DNA from: Pyxidicoccus parkwaysis
GTDB taxonomy: Bacteria; Myxococcota; Myxococcia; Myxococcales; Myxococcaceae
Length of the DNA: 64,000 bases
Direction of reading: 5' to 3'
Assembly: GCF_017301735.1 (NCBI RefSeq)
Contig: NZ_CP071090.1
Span: forward strand, 11,887,001-11,951,000
The notes under the pieces are model-generated. The model was not told where the DNA came from. It was given only the letters and a program-made list of their open reading frames with translations, and ran no database searches. The translations under genes were made by a program, and so were the position numbers. This document shows positions 22,885 through 31,477 of the stretch, one piece after another; position 1 is the first letter of the stretch; each line of letters opens with the position of its first letter.

Positions 22885-25275
22885 TCAGCGGCGCAGGTAC
22901 TCAGGCGAGGTGGCAATGGACTTGAGCACGGCCTTCAGGTTGCCGTGGCTCTCCTGGGAGACGTCCCACAGGCGCTTGTAGACGGTGCGCTCGTCCATCG
23001 TGTGGCGCATCTCCCGGCCGAAGAAGAGGGCGAACTGCGCGTTGAGAGTGCGGCGCACGAAGGCCTCCTTCTTCACCGCCTGCGTGGCGAAGGCCTCCAT
23101 GCCCTGGCCCTTGTACGCGTAGATGCCCACCAGTCCGCGGTCGCTGTCGTCCAGCGGCTTCCCCTCCACGTCGCTGGTGCGGTAGTTGCCCTCGTCGTCC
23201 CAGCGCAGGCGCTGGTGCGCCAGCGGCGTCAGCGTCTGGTGGCACGCGAAGCAGATGCTGGTGGGGTCCACCGTGGACGCGGCCGTCGCGGCGCCGCGCA
23301 TGTCGAAGACCTCGGAGGGCACCTCGTACAGGGCGCCCATGAAGTCCGTCATCACTCGCGCCGCGTAGTTGTAGTGCGGCAGGCCGGGCTTGTTCTTGAT
23401 GAAGCCCTTCATGGTGAGCACGCCCGTCTTCCCGTGCTCCGGCGTGCGCTCCACCTGCTTGTAGGTGTCATCCACCGAGTAGTCGCCGGTGAGCAATTCC
23501 TGGAACGGCTTGCCCTCCGAGACGAGGTGCGTCCACAGGCGCGCGGGCTCGTCCGTGTCGGGCGTGCCCTCGCTCTCCGTCCGCACCCGCATGCGCTGGA
23601 AGTAGTACGTCTTGAAGTCGGGCGACTCGAGGTACGCGTCGACCATGTCCTCCCACGACTTGGTGCCGCTCTCCAGCGCGGTGAACTCGGCGGCGGTGGG
23701 CGGCCGGCCGGTGAGGTCCATCGCCAGCTTCACCAAGAGCAGCCGGTCTCGCTCCTTGCCGCTCAGCGCCTCGTAGGAGGGCGGCAGCGTGAAGAGGAAG
23801 TCGGGGGCGCGCAGGAGGCCCTCGCACAGGCCGCTCCACGCCTTGGGGAGATTGGCCTCGATGTCGTTGAGGTCCTTCACCAGCGCGTAGCCGTTGTCGC
23901 GCTCCTGTGCGGTGGCGGCGCGGTACAGCATTCGCCGGTACAGCGTGTCCACCTTGGCCTTCGCCGCGTCCGCGCGCTGCGTGCCGGTGGAGGCCTCCGT
24001 GGGGCCGTACACGTTGAGCGCGTCCACGTGCAGGTTGCGGTCGCAGACGCCGGACTCGTTGTAGTCGTTGGTGAAGTGCACCGACAGCACGTGGCCGCCG
24101 GCCGCCACCACCTGGGTGTAGACGAAGTCCGCGTAGGCCGTGTTGTTGGAGACGTCCCACTCCTTCACCACGACGCCGTCCACCTTGAGCTGCATGTGCG
24201 GAAGGTCCGGGCCGCACAAATCTCCCTTCGCCTTCACCGTGAAGCGGTACGTGTTGCTCGTGGCGAAGGGGTGGGGCTGCGCGGTGGCGAGGCTGCCGGT
24301 GGTGTAGAGGTCCCAGCCCGTGGTGCCCGACTTCTGGCCGGTGCTGGCGATGATTTGCGTCCCGGCGGGGATGGAGGCGGCGTCCGCGCGCACCGCCAAT
24401 TCCATCTCGTATTGCTTCGACGTGGGCGCGGGCACGTCCACCAGCGGCTGCGCCAAATCCAGGCCGGCGAAGGGGCCCGTCTTGTTGGTGGCCGCCACGA
24501 GGCACACGTCCCGGGACAAGTCATCCAGCCCGAGGAAGAAGTCCGCGCTGGCCGCGCGCGCCTCGACGAAGTGGTCCTTGTAGTCCACGCCGCCGAAGAG
24601 GCCCACGTTCTGGGCGAAGCGGTCCTCTCCGTTGCGCACCCAGGCGTCGTTGAAGATGGACTTCACCTTCCCCTTGAGCTGCTCGAAGCCGATGAAGGAG
24701 TTGTCATACGTGGCGACGGACGGGCCGGTGTAGGGCTGGAGGAGGGCCAGGGGGAACTCCTCGTCCGGCTTCGACTCGGGCTGGCGCGACTCCACCGCCG
24801 CGAGCTGGCAGGTGAGGCGGGCGACGGTGGCAATCTCCTCCTTGCTCCACGTCGGCTGTCCCCGGGGCATGCGCACCGCCTCGTCGGTGGTGGCGAGCCG
24901 TGACAGCAGCGAGCCGGACTCCGGCTTCATGAAGCCGGCCGCGCGCGCGGCGTAGAACGTCTCCTTGCCGTCGGTGCTCACCTTGAAGAGGCGGCCGGTG
25001 GTGGTGGCGTGGCAGGAGATGCAGCCAGACGTCTCGCGCAGCATGGCCGGGTGCACCGTCTGCGCGAAGTCCTCGGCAATGCCTTGCAGCGTCACGCTCT
25101 GTGGGACGGCGTCCGTGTCGCAATCCAGGGAGCCGTCCTGCTGCACCGGTGGATCATCATCTCCTCCGGGCGTCCCGTCCTGCGGGGAGAGGGAGGCCTG
25201 GCCGTAGCAACCGGCGAGGGACAGCGCGAGCACAGCGAGGGCACGGCACCACGGGCGCAGGGGGGATGCGCGCAT
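22885..25275 (-). CDS. DUF1592/DUF1588-type c-haem lipoprotein with carbohydrate-binding-like domain
   Basis: 796 residues. A lipoprotein signal (LALSLAGC, acylated C23) is followed by an acidic linker and a first CxxCH (C85-H89, GCISCHATT), a planctomycete-cytochrome-like haem site. Residues about 290-410 resemble a calcium-dependent xylan-binding-type module (ending in LHVDALNVYGP). The rest carries DUF1592/1588-like segments: LYRRMLYRAATAQER, LVKLAMDLTGRPPTAAEF, YNYAARVMTDFMGAL, a second CxxCH (CFACHQTL, about residue 677) and LNAQFALFFGREMRHT. It is likely surface-exposed, binding polysaccharide and passing electrons. It shares an operon with the DUF1501 gene 15 bases downstream. The start is supported by the lipobox. 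Confidence 0.82.
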   Translation of the reverse strand: MRASPLRPWCRALAVLALSLAGCYGQASLSPQDGTPGGDDDPPVQQDGSLDCDTDAVPQSVTLQGIAEDFAQTVHPAMLRETSGCISCHATTTGRLFKVSTDGKETFYAARAAGFMKPESGSLLSRLATTDEAVRMPRGQPTWSKEEIATVARLTCQLAAVESRQPESKPDEEFPLALLQPYTGPSVATYDNSFIGFEQLKGKVKSIFNDAWVRNGEDRFAQNVGLFGGVDYKDHFVEARAASADFFLGLDDLSRDVCLVAATNKTGPFAGLDLAQPLVDVPAPTSKQYEMELAVRADAASIPAGTQIIASTGQKSGTTGWDLYTTGSLATAQPHPFATSNTYRFTVKAKGDLCGPDLPHMQLKVDGVVVKEWDVSNNTAYADFVYTQVVAAGGHVLSVHFTNDYNESGVCDRNLHVDALNVYGPTEASTGTQRADAAKAKVDTLYRRMLYRAATAQERDNGYALVKDLNDIEANLPKAWSGLCEGLLRAPDFLFTLPPSYEALSGKERDRLLLVKLAMDLTGRPPTAAEFTALESGTKSWEDMVDAYLESPDFKTYYFQRMRVRTESEGTPDTDEPARLWTHLVSEGKPFQELLTGDYSVDDTYKQVERTPEHGKTGVLTMKGFIKNKPGLPHYNYAARVMTDFMGALYEVPSEVFDMRGAATAASTVDPTSICFACHQTLTPLAHQRLRWDDEGNYRTSDVEGKPLDDSDRGLVGIYAYKGQGMEAFATQAVKKEAFVRRTLNAQFALFFGREMRHTMDERTVYKRLWDVSQESHGNLKAVLKSIATSPEYLRR

Positions 25276-25489
25276 GAGCCCTCCAGGAAGGGGGTGGGGG
25301 GTGACCCAAGGGTCTCATGATTGTCGGCTGGTGAACCAGTCGGTTGCGCCCGAAAGCTAAGTAATTCCCGCAAGCGGCCTGGAATCTTTCGGTTGAAAGG
25401 GTGTCCCACAGGTAGGGGGACAGGCGCTTGCCGAGCGCTCGCCGCCGGGCGGGTGGGGCCCCAGCTTGAGAGTGCGGGAGGTGACATCC

Positions 25490-25810
25490 ATGGCGTGGCC
25501 AGACTCGGGGTCTCCGTACGAGCGGCGCTCCATCGTCCAGGGCATGCGGGTGCGGGACGAGGACGGGAAGAAGCTGGGGCACGTGGCGCTCATCGGGCAG
25601 GAGCACCTGTACGTGCGGCGCTGGCCCTTCAGCCCGCACTGGACGGAGGTGCCGCTGGCGCGGGTGCGGCACGTGTCGCGGGGCGAGGTGCTGCTGGAGG
25701 GGCGGGCCGCGGGCCGGCAGGTGAAGGCGGGCCGGGAGGCCCACGGGGAGATTCCCACGCTGACCCACCCGCTGACGGAGACGGCGGGCTGGGGCGACGC
25801 CCGCACGTGA
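25490..25810 (+). CDS. Small PRC-barrel-like hypothetical protein
   Basis: 106 residues from an ATG with a good site (GGGAGGTGA) just upstream; the longer start at 25466 is less likely. Residues about 10-65 follow the PRC-barrel pattern: IVQGMRVRDEDGKKLGHVAL, then LYVRRWPFSPHWTEVPLARV and VSRGEVLLEG. PRC-barrel domains occur in small stress or RNA-processing proteins and in photosynthetic reaction centres. The tail is unstructured. Divergent from the haem lipoprotein gene. Function unknown. Confidence 0.68.
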   Translation: MAWPDSGSPYERRSIVQGMRVRDEDGKKLGHVALIGQEHLYVRRWPFSPHWTEVPLARVRHVSRGEVLLEGRAAGRQVKAGREAHGEIPTLTHPLTETAGWGDART

Positions 25811-25894
25811 GGTTGCATCTGTCGAGTCATGCAAACACGGCCACCCTCACGAGGGTGCGGCGCGGCGGGACGAAGTGTGATTCAAGGGGCCGCC

Positions 25895-26731
25895 ATGTCT
25901 TCCTCCCAGTCGCCCATTGAAGAGCTGTCGCAGAGGGTGTCCGCCGCGTTCGCGGACCGGACGAAGCTGAAGGACGCGGCCCACGTGGCCGCCGTGCGCG
26001 AGACGCTGGCGCGGCTGGACTCGGGCGAGCTGCGCGTCGCGGAGAAGGGCGCGGACGGGTGGAAGGTGAATGCGTGGGTGAAGGAGGCCATCCTCCTGTT
26101 CTTCGCGGTGTCGGAGATGCAGGTGATGGAGGTGGGCCCCTTCGAGTTCCACGACAAGGTGCCGCTGAAGAAGGGGCTGGAGGCGGCGGGCGTGCGCGTG
26201 GTGCCTCCGGGCACGGTGCGCTACGGCGCCTTCGTGGAGCGCGGCGCGGTGGTGATGCCCGGCTACGTCAACATCGGCGCGCGCGTGGGCGCGGGCACCA
26301 TGGTGGACACCTGGGCCACGGTGGGCAGCTGCGCCCAGGTGGGGAAGAACGTGCACCTGTCCGGCGGCGTGGGGCTGGGCGGCGTGCTGGAGCCGCCCAC
26401 CGCGTCTCCGGTCATCATCGAGGACGGCGCCTTCCTGGGCAGCCGCTCCATCGTGGTGGAGGGCGTGGTGGTGGAGGAGGAGGCGGTGCTGGGCGCCAAC
26501 GTGGTGCTCACCGCGTCCACGCAAATCATCGACGTCACGGGCCCCGAGGAGAAGGTCTACAAGGGGAGGGTGCCCGCGCGCAGCGTGGTGATTCCGGGCA
26601 TGCGTGAGAAGCAGTTCCCCGCGGGGAAGTACATGGTGCCGTGCGCGCTCATCATCGGGCAGCGCAAGCAGTCCACCGACCAGAAGACCAGCCTCAACGC
26701 CGCCCTCCGGGACTTCGCGGTGGCCGTGTAG
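25895..26731 (+). CDS. dapD: 2,3,4,5-tetrahydropyridine-2,6-dicarboxylate N-succinyltransferase
   Basis: 278 residues, the normal length of DapD. It transfers succinyl from succinyl-CoA to tetrahydrodipicolinate in the succinylase branch of lysine and diaminopimelate synthesis. Visible signatures: a helical N-terminal domain (IEELSQRVSAAF), then a left-handed beta-helix with hexapeptide repeats running through MPGYVNIGARVGAGTMVDTW, VHLSGGVGLGGVLEP and VIIEDGAFLGSRSIVVEG, and the conserved C-terminal RVPARSVVIPG turn. It works as a cytoplasmic trimer. The ATG at 25895 is chosen by homology; upstream codons are not DapD-like. dapE lies 2.4 kb downstream on the same strand, not contiguous. Confidence 0.95.
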   Translation: MSSSQSPIEELSQRVSAAFADRTKLKDAAHVAAVRETLARLDSGELRVAEKGADGWKVNAWVKEAILLFFAVSEMQVMEVGPFEFHDKVPLKKGLEAAGVRVVPPGTVRYGAFVERGAVVMPGYVNIGARVGAGTMVDTWATVGSCAQVGKNVHLSGGVGLGGVLEPPTASPVIIEDGAFLGSRSIVVEGVVVEEEAVLGANVVLTASTQIIDVTGPEEKVYKGRVPARSVVIPGMREKQFPAGKYMVPCALIIGQRKQSTDQKTSLNAALRDFAVAV

Positions 26732-26792
26732 CGGTGGAAATCCAAACGCGCCCGCATTCCGTAGACAGGGTGGAGTGGGGTGGAATGTGACG

Positions 26793-27428
26793 ATGAAGCA
26801 CCTGGACGACATCCTGCCGGAGTGGGCGCTCGGTACCCTGGATGCGCAGGCCCATGAGGCGGCCGAGCAGCATCTGGCCGGGTGTGCCCGCTGCCAGGCG
26901 GAGGCGGCGCGGCTGAAGCCCGTGCGTGACGGGCTCACCGCGCTGGTCGTCCCCGTGGAGCCGCCGCCCGAGGTGCTCGCGCGGGTGGTGGCGCAGATGG
27001 AAGGCCCCGGGCGGCTCGCCCGCTTCGCGGACCGCGTGGCCGCGTTCTTCGACCTGACGCGCGAGAAGGCGCTCCAGGTGCTGGAGTCCATCAGCGACCC
27101 CTCGGTGTGGATGCCGGGGCCGGTGGAGGGCTCGGAGCTCATGCCGGTGGAGGCGGGTCCCTCGCGCGAAGGCTCACTCGCCGGCATCCTCCGGTTGAAT
27201 CCGGGCGTGCGCTACCCGCGCCACACGCACCACGGCCGCGAGTGGAACCTCGTGCTGGAGGGCGGCTTCCGCGAGGACGGCGGCCACGAGGTGTGGCCGG
27301 GCGAGGAACTGATGAAGCCGGAGGACAGCTCGCACGGCTTCACCGCGCTGGACGGCCCCGCGTGCCTCTGCGCGTCGCTGCTGGAGGGCGTGACGAGCTT
27401 CGAGGAGGAGATGGCTCCTCCCTCGTGA
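26793..27428 (+). CDS. ChrR-like zinc anti-sigma/cupin protein
   Basis: 211 residues. The N-terminal zinc anti-sigma domain has H27, C31 and C34 in QHLAGCARCQAEA. The C-terminal cupin runs from about residue 108 (VWMPGPVEGSELMPVEAG) through PRHTHHGREWNLVLEGGF to GFTALDGPACLC. This is the ChrR architecture: the N-terminal domain holds an ECF sigma factor and the cupin releases it on stress such as singlet oxygen. No sigma factor gene is adjacent, which is unusual because the pair is normally an operon. It starts 62 bases after dapD on the same strand. A GTG six bases earlier could be the start. Confidence 0.85.
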   Translation: MKHLDDILPEWALGTLDAQAHEAAEQHLAGCARCQAEAARLKPVRDGLTALVVPVEPPPEVLARVVAQMEGPGRLARFADRVAAFFDLTREKALQVLESISDPSVWMPGPVEGSELMPVEAGPSREGSLAGILRLNPGVRYPRHTHHGREWNLVLEGGFREDGGHEVWPGEELMKPEDSSHGFTALDGPACLCASLLEGVTSFEEEMAPPS

Positions 27429-27434
27429 TTCGCG

Positions 27435-28868
27435 TCAGGCCTTCTCGCGGAAGACGGGCAGGCCCTTCTCGAGCCGGTCGAAGAGCTCTCCCCTGTCGAG
27501 CTTCCTCGGCTCTTCCTCCTCCTCGGGCTGGAGGACCTCGTCGATGAACAGCGCCTTGATGCGCTCGCCCACGCCCTCGCCGTAGCCCTGGTTGTACGTG
27601 CCGAGGTCGAAGTGGTGCTCGGCCTTCACGGTGGCGTCGACGCCGTGGTCGTCCTCGATGACGACGCGCGCGTGGACGGTGTCGGCGGCCAGGACGTGGT
27701 CGTTGTAGTAGGTGTAGACGACGTCCCGCGCGTGGAGGTTGCCCCGGATGTTGATCTCCCCATCCGTGTAGAGCGAGTGGCAGCGCACGTCCCCGAGGAT
27801 GTTGATCTTCGAGTCGTTGTCGCTGTCCCGCAGGATGCCGTGGACGATGAGGTTGCCTGTCACCGCGAAGGGCTTGCGGATGGTGAAGCTCCCGTCCACC
27901 TCCAGGTCTCCGTGGTGGAAGAAGGGCTGCCTCAGCTCCAGCGGGCGCGCCAGGCGCAGGTGCCTGGGAGGAACGCCGACGGTGTCCCGCAGCGCCGCGA
28001 CGAGGGCCAGGGCCCGCTTGGGTTCGCCGTCAGCGCGAATCCCGGTGACGAATTCCTGCGCGGAGTCCACTTCGTGCTCGAAGGGGAATTCGCCCTTCGG
28101 CGATGCGGCGAGCAGCGCGGCGCTGTCGATGGGGAAGGGCGCGAACGGGTCGGTCTCGCTAGGGGCGTAGGTGACGCGCGGCAGGCCTCCGGCACCCTTC
28201 AGCAGGGCGATGACGGCGTTGAAGCCCGCAAGACGGTCGTTGGCCTTGACCCAAGGCTTCGTAATCTCGCGCAGCGCCATGCCGAGCGGCGTGCGGCCGA
28301 GCCCATCCATGGCGTTGACGTCGGCTCCACGAGCGAGCAGCAATTCCGCCATGGGCGCGTACCCGTACCCGGCGGCGCGATGGAGCGGAGTCGTCCCGCC
28401 GTAGCCACGCACGTCGACGCGGGCACCCGCGTCGAGCACCTCCTTGTAGATGCGGGGTGACCCGCCGTCGCAGAACGCGCCCGCGTTCCAGTCCGTCACG
28501 TCGTCGGGCACCCGCGCCCCGGCCGCTCGCAGCAGGTGGATGAGCTCCAGCGCGTGGGCCTCATAGGAGTCGTCCTTGTTGAGGGGGACGGCGCGGAGGA
28601 GCGGCGTCCTGGCATGGGCATCGCGGGCATTGGGGTCCGCGCCCGCTCCGAGCAGCGCGCGCACCACTTCGAGGTCGGGGCGCGGGTCGGACTTCGCGTT
28701 GGGCGCGAGCACGGCGGAGTGCAGCGGCGTCGAGCCATACCGGCCGCGACCGTGCACGTCCGCGCCCTCGGCCAGCAGCTTGCGGACGGCGTCCGCGGTC
28801 AGCTCCGCCTTCCAACGTCGGCGGTCCTCGCAGAGGGACAGCAGGGCCTGGGTCGCGGTCTCGGACAT
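27435..28868 (-). CDS. Ankyrin-repeat protein with bactofilin-like beta-helix domain
   Basis: 477 residues. Residues about 20-230 hold ankyrin repeats: GRYGSTPLHSAVLAPN, LLGAGADPNARDAHARTPLL, VRGYGGTTPLHRAAGYGYAP and LLARGADVNAMDGLGRTPLG. After a linker, residues about 310-420 form a regular beta-helix of the polymer-forming cytoskeletal (bactofilin) kind: FHHGDLEVDGSFTI, FAVTGNLIVHGILRD, KINILGDVRCHSLYTDGEIN, IRGNLHARDVVYTYYNDH. The C-terminus is charged (EEEEEPRKLDRGE). Bactofilins polymerise without nucleotide; ankyrins bind proteins. The fusion suggests a docking or scaffold protein. No signal peptide. It converges on the ChrR-like gene with 6 bases between the stops. Confidence 0.8.
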   Translation of the reverse strand: MSETATQALLSLCEDRRRWKAELTADAVRKLLAEGADVHGRGRYGSTPLHSAVLAPNAKSDPRPDLEVVRALLGAGADPNARDAHARTPLLRAVPLNKDDSYEAHALELIHLLRAAGARVPDDVTDWNAGAFCDGGSPRIYKEVLDAGARVDVRGYGGTTPLHRAAGYGYAPMAELLLARGADVNAMDGLGRTPLGMALREITKPWVKANDRLAGFNAVIALLKGAGGLPRVTYAPSETDPFAPFPIDSAALLAASPKGEFPFEHEVDSAQEFVTGIRADGEPKRALALVAALRDTVGVPPRHLRLARPLELRQPFFHHGDLEVDGSFTIRKPFAVTGNLIVHGILRDSDNDSKINILGDVRCHSLYTDGEINIRGNLHARDVVYTYYNDHVLAADTVHARVVIEDDHGVDATVKAEHHFDLGTYNQGYGEGVGERIKALFIDEVLQPEEEEEPRKLDRGELFDRLEKGLPVFREKA

Positions 28869-28981
28869 GCCACCGGATTACCTCATTGCCCGTGGGCTGT
28901 CCCATCCCCGTCACAGGTGATGGCGTGCGGTGCCGCACCGGAAGGATGCGTGTTGCCATCTACCGAGATGCGTCATCAGGC

Positions 28982-29062
28982 GCGGGTGTCCCCTCGCGTG
29001 CCGGCCTCTGCTCTCCGAGGTGCGTCTGGCACACGTCGCGGCGGGTGTCCCTCGCGTGCCGG
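28982..29062. repeat. Direct repeat upstream of dapE
   Basis: A 22/23-base sequence (GCGGGTGTCC, then C or nothing, then CTCGCGTGCCGG) occurs at 28982-29004 and 29041-29062, differing by one C. It lies in the 270-base gap between the divergent ankyrin and dapE genes. No further copies are nearby, and I see no open reading frame in the gap. Confidence 0.5.
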
Positions 29063-29138
29063 GGCTCCGCTCACTGCCGTACCCCGGCCGGGGAGGACCA
29101 CTGCAATCGGGGTGGGGCGGGGTTATGGTGCCCGGCGC

Positions 29139-30227
29139 ATGTCTTCCACCGACCTGGCCACCCGGCTCGCTCGCACCACGCTCGAGCTGTGCCGCATCCC
29201 CAGCCCCATCACCCACGAAGCACTCATCGCCGACCACGTCGAACGCTGGGCCCTCCAGCACTTCAAGCGCGAAGAGGTCTTCCGCGTGGGGCACACGCTG
29301 CTCCTCGGACGCCTGGATGACTCGCGCCCCACGGTGGCGCTCATCGGCCACCTGGACACCGTGCCCGCGCACCCGAGCGACCAGGGCCGCGAGCCCCGCA
29401 TCGAAGGCGAGCGCGTCTTCGGGCTCGGCGCGTCGGACATGAAGGGCGGCCTCGCGGTGATGATGGCGCTGGCCGAGGACCTCCGCCGCGATACGCTCCC
29501 CGTCAACCTCGCCTTCCTCTTCTACGAGCGCGAGGAGGGCGCCTACGCGGAGAGCGGCCTCATTCCGCTGTTCGCGCAGCGGCCGGACCTCGCGAAGGTG
29601 AAGTTCGGCATCGCCATGGAGCCCACGGACAGCGTGGTGCAGGTGGGCTGCGTCGGCTCCATGCAGGTGACGGTGCGCTTCACCGGTCGCAGCGCGCATT
29701 CGGCGCGGCCATGGCAGGGGGAGAACGCCATCCACAAGGCGGGGCCGTTTCTCACCGAGTTGCTCGGCCGCCAGCGCGTGGAGGTGGATGTCGCGGGCTT
29801 CCCCTTCTACGAGGTCATCAACGCGACGCTGGCCAAGGGCGGCCGCGCGCGCAACGTCATCCCCGAGGCGTTCGAGCTGAACCTCAACTACCGCTTCGCG
29901 CCGGGCAAGAGCATCGAGCAGGCGAAGGAAGACGTGCGCGCGCTCGTCGCCGGACGCGCGGAGGTGGAGTTCACCGACGCGTCTCCCAGCGGTCCCGTCG
30001 CCGCCGGCAATCCGTTGTTCCAGAAGCTGCTCAAGCTCACGGGGCTGCCCGCCGCGTCGAAGCAGGCGTGGACGGACGTGGCCCGCTTCGGTGAGTGGGG
30101 CGTGGACGCGGTGAACTACGGGCCCGGTGAGACGGCCCAGGCCCATCAGGCCAACGAGAGCGCGCCCATTCCTCCGCTGGCCGTGGCGTACGAGAAGCTC
30201 GCCGCGTTCCTGCAGGGCGCGGGCTGA
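29139..30227 (+). CDS. dapE: Succinyl-diaminopimelate desuccinylase
   Basis: 362 residues. It removes succinate from N-succinyl-LL-diaminopimelate, giving LL-DAP for peptidoglycan and lysine, in the same branch as dapD. The metal ligands of the M20 family are present: H71 in IGHLDTVP, D100 in GASDMKGG, and the general base/ligand E132-E133 in FYEREEGAY. The dimerisation-domain signature GRSAHSARPWQGENAIH lies near residue 190. Cytoplasmic, zinc-dependent. The ATG at 29139 is chosen by homology; the longer open frame upstream covers the repeat region. The gene ends at a double hairpin. Confidence 0.93.
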   Translation: MSSTDLATRLARTTLELCRIPSPITHEALIADHVERWALQHFKREEVFRVGHTLLLGRLDDSRPTVALIGHLDTVPAHPSDQGREPRIEGERVFGLGASDMKGGLAVMMALAEDLRRDTLPVNLAFLFYEREEGAYAESGLIPLFAQRPDLAKVKFGIAMEPTDSVVQVGCVGSMQVTVRFTGRSAHSARPWQGENAIHKAGPFLTELLGRQRVEVDVAGFPFYEVINATLAKGGRARNVIPEAFELNLNYRFAPGKSIEQAKEDVRALVAGRAEVEFTDASPSGPVAAGNPLFQKLLKLTGLPAASKQAWTDVARFGEWGVDAVNYGPGETAQAHQANESAPIPPLAVAYEKLAAFLQGAG

Positions 30228-30240
30228 GAGCCGAGGCACG

Positions 30241-30290
30241 GTGACCCTCTTCGGGTCACGGTGCGGAGCCCGCCCGGTGTGACGGCGGGC
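30241..30290 (+). terminator. Double hairpin after dapE
   Basis: GTGACCC/GGGTCAC (30241-30259, 5-base loop) and GCCCGCC/GGCGGGC (30268-30290, 9-base loop) follow the dapE stop within 60 bases and separate it from the LytS-type kinase. Confidence 0.55.
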
Positions 30291-30319
30291 CCGGGGGCGG
30301 GGCTACAATCCCCGCCACC

Positions 30320-31477
30320 ATGGCATCGAGCCCTTCCGTGTCCTCGCCCTCGTGGCTGCCGCGCCTCGTGTCCGAGGGCTCGCGGGTGGGTGTCTCGCGC
30401 CGGTGGCTCGGGCCCGCGCTGGTGCTGGCCGGGTACACGGTGCTGGCGCTCGTCTACGGGGCGCAGCTGTCCGTGTATCGCGCATCGCGGGGCGAGCCCT
30501 CCGGCTTCGGCGACACGTTCCTCGTCGGCGCCATCGAGTGGTACGGCTGGGCCGTCCTCACTCCGCTCATCCTCGCCGTCGCGCGTCGCGTGCGCGCCAC
30601 CGGACATCCATGGCCCGTGCAGCTCGTGCTGCACATCCCTCCGGGACTGCTGTTCGCGGCGGCGCACATGGCGCTGCATGCGAGCCTGCGCCAGTTGCTG
30701 ATTTCGCCCCCGGGTGGGTGGCCCGCCGCGTGGACGTACTTCACGTACATGCTGTCGAAGACGACGGACTTCGACCTGCTCATGTACCTCTCCATGGTGG
30801 GGCTGGACGCGGCGCTGCGCTACTCGCGGCAGGTGCGCGAGGAGGCCGTGCGCGCGTCGCAGCTCGAGGCGCAGCTCGCTCAGGCGCAGCTCCAGTTGCT
30901 GCGCAGCCAGCTCCGGCCGCACTTCCTGTTCAATACGTTGCACGCCATCTCCGCGCTCATGCACAGCGACGTGGATGCGGCGGACCGCATGGTGGGGCAG
31001 CTCAGTGAGTTGCTGCGCGCGAGCCTGGAGCGTGATGGCCGGCAGGAGGTGCCGCTCTCGGAGGAGCTGGAGCTGCTGGCGCCGTACCTCGACATCGAGC
31101 GCACCCGCTTCTCCGACCGGCTCCAGGTGGAGGTGGACGTGGCGCCCGAGGTTCGCGATGCGCTGGTGCCGCCGCTGCTGCTCCAGCCGCTGGTGGAGAA
31201 CGCCATCCGTCATGGCATCGCTCCGCGCCGGGGGCCGGGACGGGTGTGGGTTCGCGCGGCCCTCTCCGGAGAACGACTGGCCGTGGAGGTCCGTGATGAT
31301 GGCGTGGGGCCTCCGTCCTCGGGGGTGGAGGCGCTACGCGAGGGCATCGGCCTGGGGAGCACGCGCGCGCGGCTGGAGCGGCTGTATGGGAATGCGCATG
31401 CGCTGACGCTGGAGGCCAATGCGCCGCGCGGCTTCGCAGTGTCCCTCTCGCTGCCGTACCGGAGGGTCCGGTCATGA
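30320..31477 (+). CDS. LytS/AlgZ-type membrane sensor histidine kinase
   Basis: 385 residues. Four hydrophobic stretches (about 30-50, 65-88, 100-125, 138-165) form the sensor. The kinase belongs to the His_kinase (LytS/YehU) family: the phospho-acceptor is H201 in LRPHFLFNTLHAISALM, followed by a YLDIERTRF segment, the N-box QPLVENAIRHGIAPR and a GIGLGSTRARLERLYG glycine box. It senses an unknown membrane or cell-envelope cue. Its stop overlaps the start of the LytTR response regulator (ATGA), so the two are translated together as a two-component system. Confidence 0.9.
   Translation: MASSPSVSSPSWLPRLVSEGSRVGVSRRWLGPALVLAGYTVLALVYGAQLSVYRASRGEPSGFGDTFLVGAIEWYGWAVLTPLILAVARRVRATGHPWPVQLVLHIPPGLLFAAAHMALHASLRQLLISPPGGWPAAWTYFTYMLSKTTDFDLLMYLSMVGLDAALRYSRQVREEAVRASQLEAQLAQAQLQLLRSQLRPHFLFNTLHAISALMHSDVDAADRMVGQLSELLRASLERDGRQEVPLSEELELLAPYLDIERTRFSDRLQVEVDVAPEVRDALVPPLLLQPLVENAIRHGIAPRRGPGRVWVRAALSGERLAVEVRDDGVGPPSSGVEALREGIGLGSTRARLERLYGNAHALTLEANAPRGFAVSLSLPYRRVRS

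Noticed and set aside
21304..24903. 1199-residue frame on the + strand opposite the DUF1501/DUF1592 genes
   Set aside because: Shadow frame with no motifs; the - strand has signal peptides, CxxCH sites and conserved blocks.
28886..29140. Small open frames between the ankyrin gene and dapE
   Set aside because: No ribosome site, no family resemblance; the segment contains a short direct repeat instead.
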